A DNA stretch of 64,000 nucleotides from Knoellia aerolata DSM 18566 (GTDB taxonomy: Bacteria > Actinomycetota > Actinomycetes > Actinomycetales > Dermatophilaceae), in NCBI RefSeq assembly GCF_000768695.1, contig NZ_AVPL01000015.1:1-64000 (forward strand). Reading direction: 5' to 3'. Of the stretch, positions 61,716 through 64,000 are shown piece after piece. Position 1 is the stretch's first letter. The number at the start of each line of letters is the position of its first letter. The notes under the pieces are model-generated. The model was not told the origin of the DNA. It did no database searches and saw only the letters and a program-made list of their open reading frames with translations. The translations under genes were made by a program, and so were the position numbers.

Positions 61716-63062
61716 ATGCGGGTTCCCTTGTCCCAGAAGGCTGCTACGCCCGTGAAGTCCTACGAGTCCATCGCCGACCAGCCGTTCGTCCCGGTCGTCG
61801 TCGGGGCGCACGTGGGTGGCTACTCGCTCGTGCGGGCCTTCCACGAGGCGTACGGCGTGAAGTCGCTGGTCGTCACCGGTGCGACGTCCTGGGTGGTCGA
61901 CAACTCCGCGATCCTCGAGGTCGTCCACTGCTCCGACGCGCACGACCCCGACGTCCTGACGGCGACCCTGGCCGGCCCCCCCTTCGACGGTCTCGACGCA
62001 CCCAAGATCCTGCTCGCCACGTCGGACGCGCTCGTCGACGTCATCGCCCTCATGCGTGACCGGCTGGACGACTCGTGGAAGGTCCCCTACGTCGGGGCCG
62101 GCCCGTTGGCCATCGCCACCCGCAAGCACACCTTCGAGGAGGCCGCGCAGCGGGCGGGAGTGACGACTCCGGCGACGACCTTCATCGACCTGGGCGACCC
62201 GGCATACGACCTCGGCGAAGCCGACCTCCCGACCGACGGGTACCCGCTCATCGTCAAGCCCACGGCCCCGGCAGCATGGAACGCGGTGACGTTCGCGGGG
62301 CAGGCCAAGGTCCACGAGGTGGCCACGCTCGACGAGCTGCGCGACCTCGTCGGTCGCGTGCAGGCCGCCGGCTACCGGGAGACGCTCGTCGTGCAGGACC
62401 GGATCCCCGGCGACGACACCGGGATGCGGATCCTCACCTGCTACTGCGACAAGGACTCGCGGGTGCGGTTCGCGAGCTACGGCCGCACCCTGATCGAGGA
62501 GCACGCGCCGGGGCTGCTCGGGGTGCCGGCCGCGATCCTCACCGGCCAGGACCGGCGGATCGTCGACGAGGCGGTGCGGCTGCTCGCCGAGCTGAAGTGG
62601 GTCGGCTACGCCAACTTCGACCTCAAGTACGACCCGCGGGACGGGCAGACGAAGTTCTTCGAGCTCAACCCGCGGCTCGGCCGGTCGAACTACTACGTCA
62701 CGGGGACGGGCTTCAACCCGGTGACCTGGTACGTCGAGGAGTACGTCCACGACCGGCTGCCCACCGAGTTCGAGCTCGTCGAGGCCGACACGGAGACGGT
62801 CTACTCGGTCGTGCCCGTGCGGACCATCAAGTGGGCGCTGGCCCGCCACCCCGACCTGTGGGCCCGCGTGCGGCGCGTCATCAAGGCCGGTGGGCTGCGC
62901 AACCCGCTGCACTACCGGGCCGAGCGCGACCCGCGCCGGTGGGTGAAGATCCTCGCGGCAGGCGTGAGCTACGACCGGAAGTTCCACCAGTACTACGACC
63001 CCGAGGCGGCCTACCACCCCGGTGGCGAGCCTGCCGACTCCGACCTCCCGGTCACCCGCTGA
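61716..63062 (+). CDS. ATP-grasp ligase, D-aspartate-ligase-like
   Basis: This 448-residue protein has an N-terminal Rossmann-like part (VVVGAHVGGYSLVRAFHEAYG) and an ATP-grasp domain with YPLIVKPTAPAAWNAVTF, LVVQDRIPGDDTGM and FFELNPRLGRSNYYVTGTG, the last carrying the metal-binding Glu/Asn. It resembles carboxylate-amine ligases such as the Enterococcus D-aspartate ligase that attach D-Asp to the lysine or ornithine of peptidoglycan precursors. With the racemase and FemAB neighbours that role is plausible. ATG 61716 was chosen; GTG 61752 has a better ribosome site. Confidence 0.8.
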   Translation: MRVPLSQKAATPVKSYESIADQPFVPVVVGAHVGGYSLVRAFHEAYGVKSLVVTGATSWVVDNSAILEVVHCSDAHDPDVLTATLAGPPFDGLDAPKILLATSDALVDVIALMRDRLDDSWKVPYVGAGPLAIATRKHTFEEAAQRAGVTTPATTFIDLGDPAYDLGEADLPTDGYPLIVKPTAPAAWNAVTFAGQAKVHEVATLDELRDLVGRVQAAGYRETLVVQDRIPGDDTGMRILTCYCDKDSRVRFASYGRTLIEEHAPGLLGVPAAILTGQDRRIVDEAVRLLAELKWVGYANFDLKYDPRDGQTKFFELNPRLGRSNYYVTGTGFNPVTWYVEEYVHDRLPTEFELVEADTETVYSVVPVRTIKWALARHPDLWARVRRVIKAGGLRNPLHYRAERDPRRWVKILAAGVSYDRKFHQYYDPEAAYHPGGEPADSDLPVTR

Positions 63063-64000
63063 CGGCCTCGGCGTCCCGTCCGTCAGGATCCGACGACAGA
63101 CGCGTGACCAGCCGGGAGAGCTCGACCCGGTTGGCGGTGCCGGTCTTGCGCAGGAGGCTGGACACGTGCGAGGAGACCGTCTTCTCGCTGATCACCAACG
63201 ACGCGGCGATCTCGCTGTAGGTCGAGCCCTCGACCACGTGCGCCAGGATCTCCCGCTCGCGGGTGGTCAGACCGGGCAGGGGCACTGCGACGTCCGCCGA
63301 CGTGGAGGTCCGTGGCGAGCGCGGGACCCGGGCGATCCGGCCGAGAGTGGCGACCTCGTCGAGGATCGACCTCGCATCGAGGTGACGTGCCAGGTGCTCG
63401 GCGCGACGCCACGCCTCGATGCCTCGGCGGCGTTGCGTGGGCCCCTGGGCGAGAAGCGACTCCGCAGCTCGCCACCACGCGTACACCGCGACCCAGGGCT
63501 GCACCGCGGCCTCGCACGACTCGGCCACGTCCCACCACCGGTCGCCGGTGTCCGCGCTCGCCCGGGCTCGCGCGACCTCGGCGTCGTACCAGTCCTGCAT
63601 CGCCCGCAGCTGCGGTTGCTCCTCGAGGTTCTCGCCGAGGTCGACCACGATGGTGGGGAACTCCCGCACGAGGTCGTCGATGTCGCGTGGCTCGGCTCCG
63701 CCCTCGCCCGGCAACCGCCCCGCCTCGGCCAGGTCGGCGAGGGCGCGGGCGGCCAGCGGGACGAGCCACTCACAGAGGTGCGGAGCCGCACCCGGAGCGC
63801 GGGCGCCGGCGACCGCGGCCCGCACCGCGTTCGCTGGGTCGCCCGACGCGAGGGCGACCAGGGCCGACGCCGTGGCCACGGCGACGTTGGGGTGGGCGCC
63901 GGGTCCGGCCAGCAGCTCGGTGGCTCGCTCGAGCTGCATCGCGGCCTGCCTGGGCCGGCCCTGGAAGGCGTCGAGCATGGCCGCCGAAAGCCGTGACCTG
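63052..64000 (-). CDS. LuxR-family transcriptional regulator, partial at window edge
   Basis: The C-terminal part of a large regulator is visible. A LuxR-type helix-turn-helix lies near the end (LTTREREILAHVVEGSTYSEIAASLVISEKTVSSHVSSLLRKT region, about 75 residues from the C-terminus), preceded by at least 220 residues of TPR-like helices. This is the arrangement of LAL/MalT-type regulators, whose N-terminal AAA ATPase would lie beyond position 64000. The frame stays open through the window edge, so no start is visible. Its stop overlaps the end of the ATP-grasp gene by 11 bases. Confidence 0.85.
   Translation of the reverse strand, partial: RSRLSAAMLDAFQGRPRQAAMQLERATELLAGPGAHPNVAVATASALVALASGDPANAVRAAVAGARAPGAAPHLCEWLVPLAARALADLAEAGRLPGEGGAEPRDIDDLVREFPTIVVDLGENLEEQPQLRAMQDWYDAEVARARASADTGDRWWDVAESCEAAVQPWVAVYAWWRAAESLLAQGPTQRRRGIEAWRRAEHLARHLDARSILDEVATLGRIARVPRSPRTSTSADVAVPLPGLTTREREILAHVVEGSTYSEIAASLVISEKTVSSHVSSLLRKTGTANRVELSRLVTRLSSDPDGRDAEAVSG

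Overview
The window is high-GC DNA (about 70% G+C by eye) with dense genes, many GTG starts and frequent 4-nt start/stop overlaps. FO synthase as a single CofG-CofH fusion, a MutT1-Ppk1 pair, GuaB1 and PHO-box control of pst all point to an actinobacterium; my inference is the Intrasporangiaceae or a close relative. No rRNA and no CRISPR array were seen.

Region 1 (about 0.5-22.5 kb) is an accessory genomic island at the 3' side of a tRNA-Phe gene. A perfect 22-bp copy of the anticodon-arm to T-loop part of tRNA-Phe (22520-22541) recurs at 495-516. A broken tyrosine-recombinase fragment and short direct repeats lie beside the tRNA, and a truncated IS110-type transposase abuts the far copy. The cargo reads as one catabolic system. 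It has an enamidase-like amidohydrolase, a GntR regulator with RidA, CoxG, an F420-type LLM oxidoreductase, a NitT/TauT-type ABC importer, a three-subunit molybdenum hydroxylase, an Fgd-like F420 enzyme, a TauE-type carrier, a glutaryl-CoA dehydrogenase and a fused 2-oxoacid dehydrogenase E1. It ends with three genes that make coenzyme F420 or its precursor (fbiC, cofC, ribA). The simplest pathway that uses almost every gene, and it is only a prediction, is degradation of a pyridine-2-carboxylate. Mo-dependent hydroxylation would be followed by F420H2 ring reduction, lactam hydrolysis, RidA-assisted deamination to 2-oxoadipate, oxidative decarboxylation to glutaryl-CoA, and then crotonyl-CoA. 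I know of no described pathway of this form.

Region 2 (22.5-44.3 kb) is ordinary chromosome: galM, a quinone oxidoreductase, a LysE exporter, a tRNA-Glu/tRNA-Asp operon, a PHP protein, an FMN 2-hydroxyacid oxidase, a SufS-like PLP enzyme, guaB1, DUF445 and a lipid-modification block (DUF1295, FAD oxidoreductase, DUF1365, CFA-type methyltransferase) flanked by two paralogous NAD-binding proteins.

Region 3 (44.3-46.7 kb) is a possible mini-island at tRNA-Lys carrying one secreted FG-GAP/DUF1996 protein between 34-bp direct repeats.

Region 4 (46.7-64 kb) has a phosphate block: a DUF47 PhoU-like gene with pit, then pstSCAB behind a PHO box, then mutT1-ppk1. A one-gene cassette (AbiEi/DUF559-like) bounded by 60-bp inverted repeats sits inside the block. 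It is followed by a racemase, a FemAB-type ligase and an ATP-grasp ligase that together suggest D-amino-acid cell-wall cross-bridge synthesis. A LuxR-type regulator runs off the right edge.

A 7-mer, GGCATAC/GTATGCC, is strikingly common outside the 22-kb island (at least 35 hand-counted copies in about 41 kb) and sparse inside it (5 in 22 kb). This supports a foreign origin for the island and suggests an uncharacterised genome-wide DNA signal.
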